64,000 nt of DNA from Anaeramoeba flamelloides (Eukaryota > Metamonada > Anaeramoebidae): assembly GCA_027625915.1 (NCBI GenBank), contig JANTQA010000023.1, positions 23,312,001 to 23,376,000 on the forward strand, given 5' to 3'. The position numbers and the translations under genes are program-made. The notes beneath the pieces are model-generated. The model saw nothing but the letters and a program-made list of their open reading frames with translations, had not been told where the DNA came from and did not search any database. Below are positions 10,820 through 22,282 of this stretch, piece by piece; position 1 is the first letter of the stretch; the number at the start of each line of letters is the position of its first letter.

Positions 10820-11373
10820 CCTTAAAATTAATGATAAGTCTCGTTTTTTAGTATATTTATTATTTTTTGAAGAAAAGATTCACTTTTCCATTCCACCAAA
10901 AGGTAGGTGTGGAATGAAAAATTTACTTTTTAAATTGTGGTATTTATATGATTATTTTTTTGTGGAGAAGAAAAACCCCAATTCTAAGAATATTTAAAAC
11001 TACCTTACCTAATGATTTTATAATATTTTTGTTATGGTTTTTTTCTTAATGTTCTTTACTTTTGGTTTTCTTTCTTACCGGTTTAAATTTAATTCTTTTT
11101 TGTTTTATTGTTTTTTTGAAAGTATTTTTCTGTTTATTGTTTAAAAGAATTCACAAGAGTAAATATGAGTGCTTTAAAAAATAGAGTTTTTCCATTTGTA
11201 CAGTTATATGGTTAGATTTTTTTTTTTTTTTTTTCAAGTCAAAAAATCGAGATTCAATCTTACATGAAACAGATCTGAACGTTAAATCTATTTGTTTATT
11301 AAAGGCATAATATATCTTTTGAAGTAATAAGAAAAGAAAAAGATCATTTCAAATAACAAAAAAGTATATATAA

Positions 11374-11920
11374 ACCCCAATTCAAAATTTTTAACACACC
11401 AAAATTCCATCTGTGAAAATAAAAACTTTATTAATCAATTCAAGAAGAAATACCAAATTAGAACCATTTGCCAATTGAAATATTAACACTTGTTTATAAA
11501 TTACAATTCTCACAAAACAAAAAATAAATAATTATCAATACTAATAAATTATCGGTAAGTGAAAAATTTTAAAGAGAGCCAAACAAAAAAATATATTTTT
11601 AAATTTGTTGAAATTCTATTAGGAATATTGATCGATCGAATGGTTAGATACTATCAATTAATTTTATTTAAGTTCTTTTATTTGGAACAACTCCCTACTT
11701 TAACCTAATATTTATTGTTGAACAATTTTTTTGATAGAACAAAACAAGTTAAGTAATTCAAAAAAAGAAATAAAAATAAAAAACTAAAAGATGAAAAAAT
11801 GATTTTCATATTTTCTAAAATCAAAATTATCTCAAATCTGAATGAAATTGTATTGTTTTGATTGTTTGGAACATTATAAATTTGTGAAAAATTTGAATTT
11901 TGGTTTCGGTTGTTCTAATT
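11374..11920 (+). mobile_element. R4 terminal-inverted-repeat element, copy a
   Basis: The left end CCAATTCAAAATTTTTAACA and the right end GAAAAATTTGAATTTTGG are imperfect inverted repeats. The ~550-bp body is A/T-rich and noncoding. It matches the reverse complement of 32430-32965 along its whole length, including AATAAATAATTATCAATACT (equivalent region) and GATGAAAAAATGATTTTCAT. Confidence 0.65.
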
Positions 11921-11929
11921 TAAACTTTG

Positions 11930-13110
11930 ATTCCCACTTTTTTAAATATTAACGTTCACTTTTTGAAAAAAAAAATCTTATTTAATCAATATTTGAAGAA
12001 ATATTGAATAACAACCACCTGCTAATTAAAATGTTAACAATTATCTATAATTTACAATAATCATATAATAAAAAATAAATAATTATCAATACTAAAATTA
12101 AAATGTTTTATTTTCAAATTTTTGGAGACAGGATTTATTGCTAAGAATTAAATGTTAAAAAAACAATTGATTTGTTAAAGAGAGAATTTTGAAGCAGTTA
12201 AAATTCAATCTCCCAGTTAAAATAGTGTCTTGAAACAGTCATTGGAAGAATTTGAAACTCAATTTATTTTTCTAAAAATAAATCGAATTATCTTAAAAAA
12301 AAATACAATAAGAAAAAAGTGAAGACATAAAAAAAATAATAAAGAATTGATAAATTAATAATAAGAGAAAACTGAAAGTTATTGAAGTCAAGTGAATTTA
12401 TACATTTGAGTTTGCTTGGGATTATCTGGATGGGGCTCTTTATCCTTAAATATCTTATTCATCCATATTGGTCAAAAAAATATTTTATAGTTATTTCATA
12501 AGTTTTCTTTTATCTGGCTTTTCCCCAGTAATATTCTATATCTACTTCAGTAATGTTATTAAAGTCAAAAAAAATTTTTTTTTATAGACATTTTTTCATT
12601 ATATTTGAGTTTTTTTATGTTTCTTAAACCCCATATGTAATAGTTTATATCATCAATTTTTCTTATACAATATGGACATATTTTGGATTTTAGTACTCCC
12701 TGTGTGTATATGTATCTATTCAGACTTTCTAGTGGGGCTTTGAGTTTGAATGATTTTGTTGATGTTTTCACATTTTGGTATGAAAAATTTTGGAGAGATC
12801 TCAGCAAATATATATATTCATAAAATTGTAAAAAATCTATATTCAAATATTGACCAATCATGGGTTAATACCATCAACTATTTTTTTATTTTTTTTGAAT
12901 TTTTATTTTTTAAATGAATGAAACTTTGGCTTAATAGTAATCAAATCTGAGATTTTTTTTTTGAGAAAACAGAATACATCATTCAAAAAAAGAAATGAAA
13001 AAATTAAGGAAAAAATAAAAAAATAATTCTATTATTTTGTTAAAATCAAAATTATTTCAAATTTGAATGTAATTGTATTTTTGTAGCTAGTTTTGCTGTT
13101 GTTATTGGTG
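11930..13110 (+). mobile_element. R4 element, copy b, split by an insertion
   Basis: It follows copy a almost directly. The first part (11930-12120) and the last part (about 12845-13110) follow the same order of landmarks as 11374-11920. About 720 bp in the middle (12120-12845) has no counterpart in the other copies. That insert contains the LINE-like scrap at 12565-12861. Confidence 0.55.
12565..12861 (-). pseudogene. Possible LINE reverse-transcriptase C-terminal zinc-knuckle remnant
   Basis: A 98-residue ORF contains LNRYIYTQGVLKSKICPYC, then about eight residues, then YYIWGLRNIKKL. This resembles the zf-RVT tail of non-LTR retrotransposons, where CPxC is followed by an H-x-x-W/F-x-x-C block after a short acidic spacer. 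Here the expected His and last Cys are replaced (Tyr and Leu), consistent with decay. No upstream reverse-transcriptase core was recognised. It sits in the insert that splits R4 copy b. Confidence 0.3.
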
Positions 13111-15810
13111 TGAAGTTGAGAAAATAACCATTATAAGTTTCTTGATATAGTGATATTTATAGAATCCAGAATAATCAATATTTTACATGTTGTCGAAACA
13201 ATGAGTCAAATTGTGTGAGTTATTGTTTGTTGAAAAAAAATGGATCTTCAATTAAAAAAAAATAAAAAAAATTAGAACAAAATATTGAAACAATTCTATT
13301 TAAATTATTTTTTTTTCATTTTTTGAGATATTTAAATCTCGACAAATTTTTAAATTCAGATAAAATCATTACAAGTAATTATTTTCAACTAAAAAAAATA
13401 ACTTTATCTAAATTACGGCATTTTTATAAAGCTATTTTGTTCACTATAAGCTAAATTTCAAAAATAGGGGACAGATTTTCCATCAGAAAAAAATTTTTTT
13501 AATAGCTTTTTTTTTTCGAATAATAAAGTATTTTACTAAAGTTTTTAGAGATAATAACCAAATATAGATTAATAAATAAAAATATATTGTAATCACTTTA
13601 TTTTTTGAAAGGAAAATTAAAAAAGATAACAATATTAAAAAAAAAGTTTGCCCCTAATTTTGAAATTTGGTTTATATAAACTCTCAAAATAAATAAAACT
13701 AGCCAATAACACCTCCTTTTGTTTTCTCTTTTTTTAACAAAAAAATATAACTTGTTAATTAAAAAGTAGAGAAAATTTACATTTCTTCTGCCCATTTACC
13801 TCTACTTGTTTTTATGTTTTAAGACATTAACCAATAACTCAACTATTTAATTCTCAAAAAAAAAAAAAAAAAAGACAAAAAAACAATAATACTCATAATG
13901 GTTTGAGTATTATCTAACAAAGATCTTTTTTATGTAATAACTAATGTATATATTCCTTGTAAAATATTTCTTTTTTATAAATTTTTTTAGCTTATTTTTC
14001 ACAAAAAAAAAAAATTTTTTTATATTTAGCATCAAATATTTGATTATCGGTTTAGTTTTTTAATCTTCTTCTTTTTTTATACTTTTAGGTTCCCGCTCTC
14101 TTCATTTTTATTTTTATTATTGGAATTTGTATATTGTATATATTTCAAGTATATTAACTCGGATCAATTCATATGTTCTTGACCACCAATTAAGAGTTCA
14201 CTCTGTATATAAATATCAGTTTAGATAAAATAATACCCAAACTTTTTTCATTGACCAGAAAGTAGGATTTAAAGGATCTTACTACATTATTTACAACAAA
14301 TAATAAAAATTTGAAATTTTTTGGGGAATTCAATTACTTATTGTCTTTACTCTCCTGATTGTTACATTGTGTGTATTTTATGTTATGTAATGATTGTTTG
14401 AATTTGCAAAATATGTTGAATGTGTAGTTTTTATTGCAATTTCTCCATAATTATATCTTAATTTGAATTGATATTGAACTTTTTTGACATCTGTTTTATA
14501 AAAAGGTCAGATTTTTGTGAAATTAGTAAAATATAAATTTATTTAATAAATTTCTTTTAAAGAGATTTAAAAGTTAGAATTTTAATAATTGAAAATTATT
14601 TTTATTTTCGGAATGGTTTGAACAATAAAAAAAGCACATCTTTGGAAAATAACATTTCGTTTCTGGTCCTTTCAAAATTAATAATATAAACCTTTCTCCA
14701 CATCAATTTTGTAGTAAGTTATATTAAAAGTTTATTTTATAAAAGAGTTGTACTTTCTTTTCAGGTAATGTAGAATTCAGGATAAGGGTGTAAATATACT
14801 TTGGAAGGGGGCAGAGTTGATCTTTTAGAATGAGTATATATAAATATTATTTCATTTTATCTTCAAAAGTTCAAAAATCAATAAAATTTTTTTAACCAAT
14901 AATGTTTTTAATGAAAATTCCAAAAAATCAAAAAATTTTCCATTTTTTTTGTTATTTCTTGAATATATAACCAATTAACTGGTTATTTTGGTTAATAGAT
15001 ATTATTTATATTGTTTCTATATATAAAATTTGACAGATCTTATTTATTGACTTTTCTTTTTTTCAATATTTAAGTTTAATTAGTATTATTATTTAAGAAG
15101 TGTAAATTATACTCTAAATGCCCCTCTTACTTAAATTTGCTCAAAAGGAATTTACTCATAAAATCATAAATTTCCCAATTGTTCAATGTAAACCCAATTT
15201 TGTTACACTTTAAAATTAAAAATAAAAAATTGAAAAGAGAAAGGAAAAAAAAAAAAAAAAGAAATTTAAAATGGATATATCAAGAAGCAATTGGTAAAAA
15301 AAAAAAAACAAAAAAAATTTATCTTTAATTAAGAACACCCAAAATCATAAAGGACAATATCTCCGGTTAATTTAATTTAATTAGATAATTGATCACGAAC
15401 ATTCATTTGGGGATACTTGTTTAATGATTGTAATTTGTAATTTCTTTTTGATCTGATTTGTTATTAACCTTTGGTATTTTTATTACATTTTCATTTTTGT
15501 ATTTATTTTCAAGCTGTCCCTAAATTTATTTTCCAAGTATATCAGTATTAGCAAATACCCACGCAACATTTTTCCTTTTACAGCTTTTCTTATCAATATA
15601 AAGAAGATACAACCGGGGGAAAAAATGTTCTAAAAATAAAAAATTCACTATATACAAACACATTTAATCTTTGAAATTCAGAATTACATCCAGCAAAACT
15701 TTTAATGGACAAAATTTATATGAAAACAAGGTAATGATAAAAAATAACAAATTAACTTTCAAAATTCAGATTCTCAAAAAACTAATGAGTAAAAACACAA
15801 ATTCTTAAAA

Positions 15811-15890
15811 AATGTTCTTAATTTGAAATTTTTTTATACCTTAACTTATGTTCAACAATTGTCTTTTAAAAGTGACACTTGTTGTTTGTA
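15811..15890. mobile_element. Fragment of CAGTCAGTT MITE
   Basis: Only the right half is recognisable: TTCTTAATTTGAAATTTTTT, then a run like ACCTTAACTTATGTTCAACA, then TTTTAAAAGTGACACTTG. It aligns to the right arm of the intact copies at 26742 and 60685. Confidence 0.45.
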
Positions 15891-16085
15891 ATAATTATTC
15901 TCAGAAACGAAAACTTGTAACTTTCAAGTCTTTACATAATTCCAGCCATAGATCAAAAAAAAAAAAACGTAACTTTAACTCTAAAATAATTAATTTCATT
16001 CTTTATTAATAAAAAGAATTAAATTTCTAAAATAGTATATAAATTAAAATAAATTAAACAAGAAAGCATATAATATTGTCAGAAA

Positions 16086-17573
16086 TTAGTTGAATGCATT
16101 GGATTTTTCATATAATCTTCTACATTTTTCATCTATCTGTTTCAAATACCAAGAGTTGCCCCACATATGTTTCTTTTTCCATTCCGGGTTGTAAGGGAGT
16201 TGCTTTAATTTATCATTCTCCCTATTTTTCAAAATCTCTGTATACATTTCAGGGTTTATTTTGGTTCTACTTTCTAACCTTTCAGGGATTTTTGAACAAG
16301 CCTTGATTATTTTTGTAGGGCACTTTCTTACTTTCAATAAGAACATTGAAGAAGCAATACCAGATCCATAGGAAAACATTAAAATATTCTTACCTGTAAT
16401 TTTTTCTTTTTGATCAAGGATAAGAGAGATCAACGCGCCGTATAGAGCACCTGTATACAGGTTGCCACACTGGGCACAAACGTAATTCGATTTTTCGATC
16501 TTCTCTTTATATGTTTGGTTGGACACTTTCCTGAAAGAGGTTTCAACTGAACGATCCGTTCTGGTTTGTGATTTGGGTTTCTTACGTAATTCCTCTTGGA
16601 TCCCCTCGAGGCTGAGATTGCTGTCATACCAGTCGAGGTAATTTAGTCGTGCCCACGACTTGACTACCATTTTATTAAATGGGGAATGGAATAAGACATG
16701 ATCGGCCCTATTCAGATCAAATTTGTAATCCTTGTTTTTGTTTTTGCTCTTGCTCTTGTTCTCTTTCTCATTTTGGTTATCATTTTCGTTCTCGTTCTGG
16801 TTCTGGTTCTCGTTCCCATTTTCGTTCTCCTTTTTGTTCTTACTTTTCTTTGTCAGACGCTCCTTTTTTTTATTCCTATTGACATTTGTATATTTTTTTC
16901 TGAATGTGTCATAACAATTGTCTATCGCCTCAAGGTAGCACCCGATTGAGAGCCTTCCATCAACAATAGGGAAACTTGAACTCATTTTGGGTTTGTAAAA
17001 GTCCCAGTCATGAGAGAAAAAACTTGACAAATAGCCGTGGCCCTTTTCAAAGACAATTGGCGCGTCTGGTCCAATGAGCATGGCAATCGCACCGCACCCG
17101 CCCGTTGGCCTGGCTGGGCCCTTTTCATATATGGCGATATCAGAAGATACAACAATTGCATACCCGCCATCATAAAAGGGTGAGTGGAACCAATTAATAC
17201 AATTTAAAAGGGCAGCAGTGGCACCATAGCAAGCATTGACGTTATCCACACCAAGCACATCATTGTTCCCAGACTTTTCAAAAAACTTCATCAAATGGGT
17301 CTTGATCGATTTTGATTTGTCAACAGAAGACTCCGTGCCCACTTCTAGCCTCCCCACGGAATTTAAATCAATGTTGCTTCTCGTGACTAAACGATCAAAG
17401 GCATTTAAAGCAAGCGACACAGTGTCCTCATTCTCTAAAGGGAAGGACATGTTTGTCTGTAAAAGCCCAATGGTATATTTACCTTTCGAAACGTTGTCAT
17501 ACTCTTCAAGTTCAGATTGGCTTACATACACCTTGGGGAAATATAATTCAATGTCTATTATTCCAAAATCCAT
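16086..17573 (-). CDS. Hydroxymethylglutaryl-CoA synthase
   Basis: A single-exon gene of 495 residues, ATG 17573, TAA 16086. The enzyme condenses acetyl-CoA with acetoacetyl-CoA to give HMG-CoA, the committed precursor of the mevalonate pathway. All catalytic elements of the eukaryotic enzyme are visible: E81 in RLEVGTES, the acylated nucleophile C115 in ACYGATAAL, and H296 in LFHSPFNKMV. The family blocks ARPTGGCGA, DFYKPKM, IVDGRLSIGCYL, GNLYTGALYG and SYGSGIASSM are also present in order. No targeting peptide or peroxisomal tail is seen, so it is probably cytosolic. Compared with the animal enzyme, residues about 228-285 carry a Lys/Asn/Glu-rich insert in the surface loop before the His motif. 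The 5' half uses GC-rich codons. A paralogous mitochondrial ketogenic role is unlikely without a presequence. Confidence 0.96.
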   Translation of the reverse strand: MDFGIIDIELYFPKVYVSQSELEEYDNVSKGKYTIGLLQTNMSFPLENEDTVSLALNAFDRLVTRSNIDLNSVGRLEVGTESSVDKSKSIKTHLMKFFEKSGNNDVLGVDNVNACYGATAALLNCINWFHSPFYDGGYAIVVSSDIAIYEKGPARPTGGCGAIAMLIGPDAPIVFEKGHGYLSSFFSHDWDFYKPKMSSSFPIVDGRLSIGCYLEAIDNCYDTFRKKYTNVNRNKKKERLTKKSKNKKENENGNENQNQNENENDNQNEKENKSKSKNKNKDYKFDLNRADHVLFHSPFNKMVVKSWARLNYLDWYDSNLSLEGIQEELRKKPKSQTRTDRSVETSFRKVSNQTYKEKIEKSNYVCAQCGNLYTGALYGALISLILDQKEKITGKNILMFSYGSGIASSMFLLKVRKCPTKIIKACSKIPERLESRTKINPEMYTEILKNRENDKLKQLPYNPEWKKKHMWGNSWYLKQIDEKCRRLYEKSNAFN

Positions 17574-18982
17574 TTGGTTATTTGTGTTTCAATTTCTTTT
17601 TTTTTTTTTTAATTATTTCAAAACTTTTCTAAAGGAAAGGAAAGAAAATGATTTCAAATTCTGTTTATTTTCATTAACATTAAGATTTGCGAAGTTTCAA
17701 TTTGTTAAGACTTGAATTCAAATAGAAACAATTTTTCGTTTTTTTTTTATTTGTTATTGTCTTTTTTTTCAAAAATTTCACTTATTCCACAAATCCTCTC
17801 AAATTGAAATTGGATCTGTAGTGTGTTTCTCCAAGAGATTTTTAAAATACAAGTGGTATGGAAAATTAAAATGAAATACAACAAGATATTTCAATTAATT
17901 ATTTTTTTTAATAACTTGTGAATTTTTACACGTGTTTTTCAAAAAATTCAATAGAACAACAACTAAACCACTCTTTTTTTTTTTTTTTTTTGATCAACAG
18001 TTATTTAGTCTGTTAAGAATTTCAAACTTTAAAAAAAAACTTGTTTCATAATTTTAAGGACTACGTTTGCAATTTACCAATTTGCCTCAACACAATTTGA
18101 TCCAGTCTTATTAAAAACCGAAAAGTTGAAGATATGGAAATTTTCTCCTATTTGGATCAAAAAATCATTTTTGTTCATTTTTTTATCTGAAAAATGAAAA
18201 AGAAATTTTGAGATTCACGAATTAGAATACCTTGATAAGGATCATAAAAATGAAAAAGAAAAAGAAAAAGAATCACATTTTTTTACAATTAAAAATACTT
18301 CCAATAAAGAACAAACAACTTTAAAGCTAAATGATTATATTATCAATGATTTTAAATCATTGAGTAACTTTGAATAGTTACATTGTCTTTACAAACCCTG
18401 CAACAGTTCCAATCATACTGTGAAAATTTAAAAGACTTGAAATTGGTTTTCTATTATAAAATTGTGTTTTTTTGAAATATTATTTCAATTTTAATTTCAA
18501 TACTAAGATAAAAAATTTTTAACATCTCTTACTTCAAAGTAGTTATTTTTTTTGTAAAAACCAAAACAAAAATTAAATTTTCTCAATAAAAGAAATCTCA
18601 GAAACTTACAATTATTTTTCGATCTTTGTTTTTAAATTGTAAAAACCAGAGATTTTAACAATTTTGGAAATTGAAGATTCACATTTATGTTAGTATTTTA
18701 ATTAATTTGTTTGTTACTTTCCAAAAACAAAAAATGGATAACTTATTGTAAATCTTATATTATAAATTTTATAGTTTATGATGAATTTGAATAACCCTAT
18801 TACGGTTTGTTGTGCAAAATAAAAATTCAGAATTGAAAATCAATTTTAAGGCATGCTAAATTTTCACGATAAGGGTGGGACGACTGTATTAATTATTACA
18901 AATGCATTTAGGTTTAGTCTTTTTTTTTTTTTTTTTGGTTCTTTTTGTTTTTTCTTGAATTAAATCGTTTAGTCGTAGCTAA

Positions 18983-18996
18983 GGGGGGGGGGGGGG
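18983..18996 (+). repeat. Run of 14 guanines
   Basis: This G homopolymer is exceptional in a region where nearly all homopolymers are A or T. The flanks are AGTCGTAGCTAA and TATCTCATCG. Confidence 0.95.
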
Positions 18997-21201
18997 TATC
19001 TCATCGAATTTTTTGTGGAACAAGTGATCCATGCCAAAAGTACTGAACATTTTTAATGTGCTTTTTTGATAGAATTTTTTTTATTTGGATCATTTCTCTC
19101 AAAACTCGATTTTTTGATTCAAAGAAAATTGGGTTGAGGTTGTGAGTCATGGGAAAGGTTGTGGAATTTTCATATTGAAGGATGATTGGGAGAAAATTAA
19201 GTTGGGGAAAATTAATCAGTTTTTGTTTTGAAAAAATAAATTTCAGTTTAGTTGAGAAAAAATGATCTTTCTATTTTGTGAAAGGGGGATTTTAGTGGAT
19301 TTAATGCAATACCAGATTTAATTATCATTGCAATTATTCAAAAAAATCTTTTTTGTGAAATAACAGACTTTTTCATCCAAAATTTTCATTTTATCATTTA
19401 TCGAAATTTTAGGTGATAATGACAAACATTCTCATCTTAACTCAGAATCCAAAAATAAATACAAGAAACTCTCAAACAAGGTCACTATTTAGGCTAATTT
19501 CCCCTAAAAAGACCTTTTATCAAATGGCTGTTTTTTCGTAGCCTTCTTTCACATTTCGAGATATCACAGAAAAGAGGAGTGAAAAAATTATGTTAAAAAT
19601 GTTATTTTTTACTTCTTAGATCTCGCCGAAGAAATTCTATTATTTTCCAATTAAAAAATGAAAATCTTTTTTACAAATTCCAAAATATTTTTCTGTTTAT
19701 ATGTTGAAAGAGAATCAAAAGATCTTTACAACATCCTTTAGAAATGATTTTTTAGAGAATAATTAAACTTCCATTAGTTAACTCTATAACAAAATTATTC
19801 ATATGCTAATTTGAAGTAGCGAAATAATGAATATTCATTTTGGAAATTGAAATAAATATTTTCATTTATTAATGGGAAAATAACAGTAAATAAGAACTTT
19901 GCCAACCATCTCAATCCTCTTTTTTCACACATTTTACTAATTTTCATTGCAAATATAATTCTTAAAAACTCACTTATTATGATTGTTTAGACAACTAATT
20001 AAGAAATAATACAAATTGAAAGAGTTATTTAATACAAATTTAGCTTGTAAAAATATTTCCCCAAATAATCTCCAACTAACTAAATATACTTTACAATTTT
20101 CGATTATTTACTTTATTAAAAGGAATTGAGTTTTAATTTTAATCGAGCTAAAGGGAATAGTAACTCTTATTTATTTTTTTTTTCCCAAAGGTAATAGAGT
20201 AATTATTTACATAAGGATACAATCAAACCGAAATGCAACTTCACTTATCAACTTTAGAGAAATGAATAATCATTTTTAAAAGATTTCCTTTTTCCAAAGA
20301 AATTTTGAGTAAAAAGATCTGATTCCTTTTTTGTTGGGTATTTGGGATCAAATTAGAAAAATAATAATTTGCCAAAAAAATTTAATTTTGAAGAAATATC
20401 CCTTTTAGTAATTTCTAGGGGTCTTTATGGACAATTAACGTTGTGTATTTAATCTTATTTTAAAAATACCATAAAAATAAATCAAATATGGTTTTCTTGA
20501 AGATTTAAAAAATTTGAATATTTATTTTATTCAGAAATATTTTTTAAATTTCAAGAAATTTAAAAGACTTGCCAATATCCTTTTTCAAATATCAAGAGTA
20601 CAAATAAGGAACTGTTTGTATTAAAATCAGTTATTTGATAATCTCTATTATTTTTTTTTTTAATTAGAAATATATATTTGAATTGTTTTATTTGTTGGAA
20701 AATCTTTAAAAAAATGAGAAATAATTGTAAAGTCTATTTGATACATTATATCATTGGGCAGTTAATGACTCACTGAAATAATTACGAGTGGGTTATTAAT
20801 TATTGATTATAAATAATCAAATTAAAAAGTATTACTATGTATTATAAGTTGGATTTTCCAGGTTTTAAAAAGGTATTTCAGGGGAATTTTTAATTTGATT
20901 GTTTGATTCTTTTTCTCAGATTTTTTCATTCAGTCTCGAGAAAAAATAGTTTTAGTCTGTTCTTTGAATCAATAAATTTTATTTTTTACAAGTTTAAAAT
21001 AATTATTTTTTTTTTTTTGAGATTAAGTAGATCGTTTAAACTTAGTTATTTTAGAACTTAGTGGTTTCATGTTTAAAATGTATTTTTGTACACTTACTTT
21101 ACAAGCAATAAGATTTCATTCTTTCTTTCAAATAAAATAATTTATTTTTAAATAATTCAGAAATATATTGGATTTTGAACTTTTCAAAAATGAGAAAAAT
21201 A

Positions 21202-21783
21202 AACTATTTTTCATAAATTTTGACTCACTTTATAATGTTAATGGGGGTTGTTTTGAGGGTTTATTGCAGTATTCTTTACAAAAAATATTTTCAAATTTTT
21301 GGATCAGAATCATTTTTTCTAATTTTGCAAATTTTAGTTTTGCTTTTTCAAATTTTTGTTTTTCTTTTGTTTTTCTTTTTTTTTTTTCTTTTTGTTTTTC
21401 TTTTTTTTTTTTTTTGTAAAAGATCATGTGTAAAAAAAAAAGAGATCTTCGAAAAGAAAAATAATCACTAAGAAAATTTCGACTATGTAATGTGAAAATG
21501 GATTTAATTATTCATAAAAAATCTTGTTGTTCAACTTTTTTTCAGTGAAAGTTCAGTAATAAAAAATCCGTAATGCTCATTTCAAAAATTGTGACTCACC
21601 TTTTTTTTAGTTTTTGGTTTTATTTTTTTTTAATTTTTAATATATCAGGCTTTTCTATTTTTAAAATGACTTAAAAGTTAATCACAAATCATATTTAGTT
21701 ACTAATTGTTCTTGAATACTAAAGGATAATTTTTTTTTTTCAATTTATTATTTCAGGTGAGTCACAATTTTTGAAAAAGAGTT
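21202..21783. mobile_element. R2 TA-flanked terminal-inverted-repeat element, copy a
   Basis: Terminal inverted repeats of about 26 bp: AACTATTTTTCATAAATTTT at the left, and the complement of AACTCTTTTTCAAAAATTGT at the right. Both are followed internally by GACTCAC and flanked by TA. A further internal GACTCACC-type motif occurs near 21590. It is 582 bp, noncoding, and near-identical to 54747-55326. It interrupts R1 copy a; the equivalent point in copy b (about 39312-39330) is uninterrupted. The TA target and end sequence suggest a Tc1/mariner-type nonautonomous element. Confidence 0.8.
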
Positions 21784-22282
21784 TAGATCAGACTTTTAAA
21801 AAAAATAATTCATTTCTGAAAATTGTATTAAAAGTAAGTTCTGTCTTTGTAGTTATCCGATTTCAACTTTATTTTTCAATTTCAAGATACCGTATAAAAT
21901 TTTTTTTAATTTGTTAGTAAAATTTACTTGAAGATTTTTTTTAGTTTACTAGTCCCTTAAAATCAAAATAATCTGAAAGATATTGCTAAAATAAAAAAAC
22001 TTTCAAATAAGAAATCGTACACTTTATGACTACCTTAAGAATTGAAGACTTTCTGAGTTTTTTATTAAACGGATTTTTTTGAAAAAATGAAAATAAAAAA
22101 TCATTTAAAAAATAAAATTGAAATTAAAAATCATGAGTGTGATTTATTTTTATGTGAGAACTTTGTTCCCAAATGGTTTTAAATTTGATTGGTTTCGTTT
22201 TAGGAAAAGAGAAAAATTAAATTTGAAGCATTTGGTGTTTGTAGGTGTGTCTATTTTGAAAAGAACAATTGTAGCAAGCTTA

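Larger units (their letters stand above)
8801..16085. other. A/T-rich spacer with transposon remnants
   Basis: No intact gene is seen in these 7.3 kb. It holds a possible Tc1/mariner transposase scrap (10667-10819), two adjacent R4 elements (11374-13110) with a LINE-like scrap inside the second, and a fragment of the CAGTCAGTT MITE (15811-15890). The rest (8801-10660, 10820-11370, 13110-15810) shows only homopolymer-rich A/T sequence. Confidence 0.55.
18060..22010 (+). repeat. Dispersed long repeat R1, copy a
   Basis: Landmarks match 33400-35160 and then 38200-39480 in the same order. Examples are TTTGGATCAAAAAA near 18155 and 33487, GAGAAAAAATGATCTTTCT near 19255 and 34121, AGATCTCGCC-like text near 19618 and 35025, a TTATCAACTTTAGAGA-like segment near 20247 and 38362, TTCAAAAATGAGAAAA at 21183 and 39304, and ATTAAAAGTAAGTT at 21828 (ATTAAAAGAAAGTT near 39366). 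It is noncoding. It lacks the ~3-kb block present in copy b between 35.2 and 38.2 kb, and carries an R2 insertion absent from copy b. Confidence 0.65.
17574..22282. other. A/T-rich spacer, mostly long repeat R1
   Basis: No gene is seen in these 4.7 kb. Most of it (about 18060-22010) is copy a of R1, with an R2 transposon inserted at 21202-21783. A 14-G run lies at 18983-18996. Confidence 0.6.

Noticed and set aside
10812-10997. Forward ORF of 61 codons downstream of the transposase-like scrap
   Set aside because: I looked for the missing catalytic block of a Tc1/mariner enzyme here in all three forward frames and did not find it.
16679-16949. Three forward hydrophobic ORFs
   Set aside because: Shadows of the low-complexity insert in HMG-CoA synthase.
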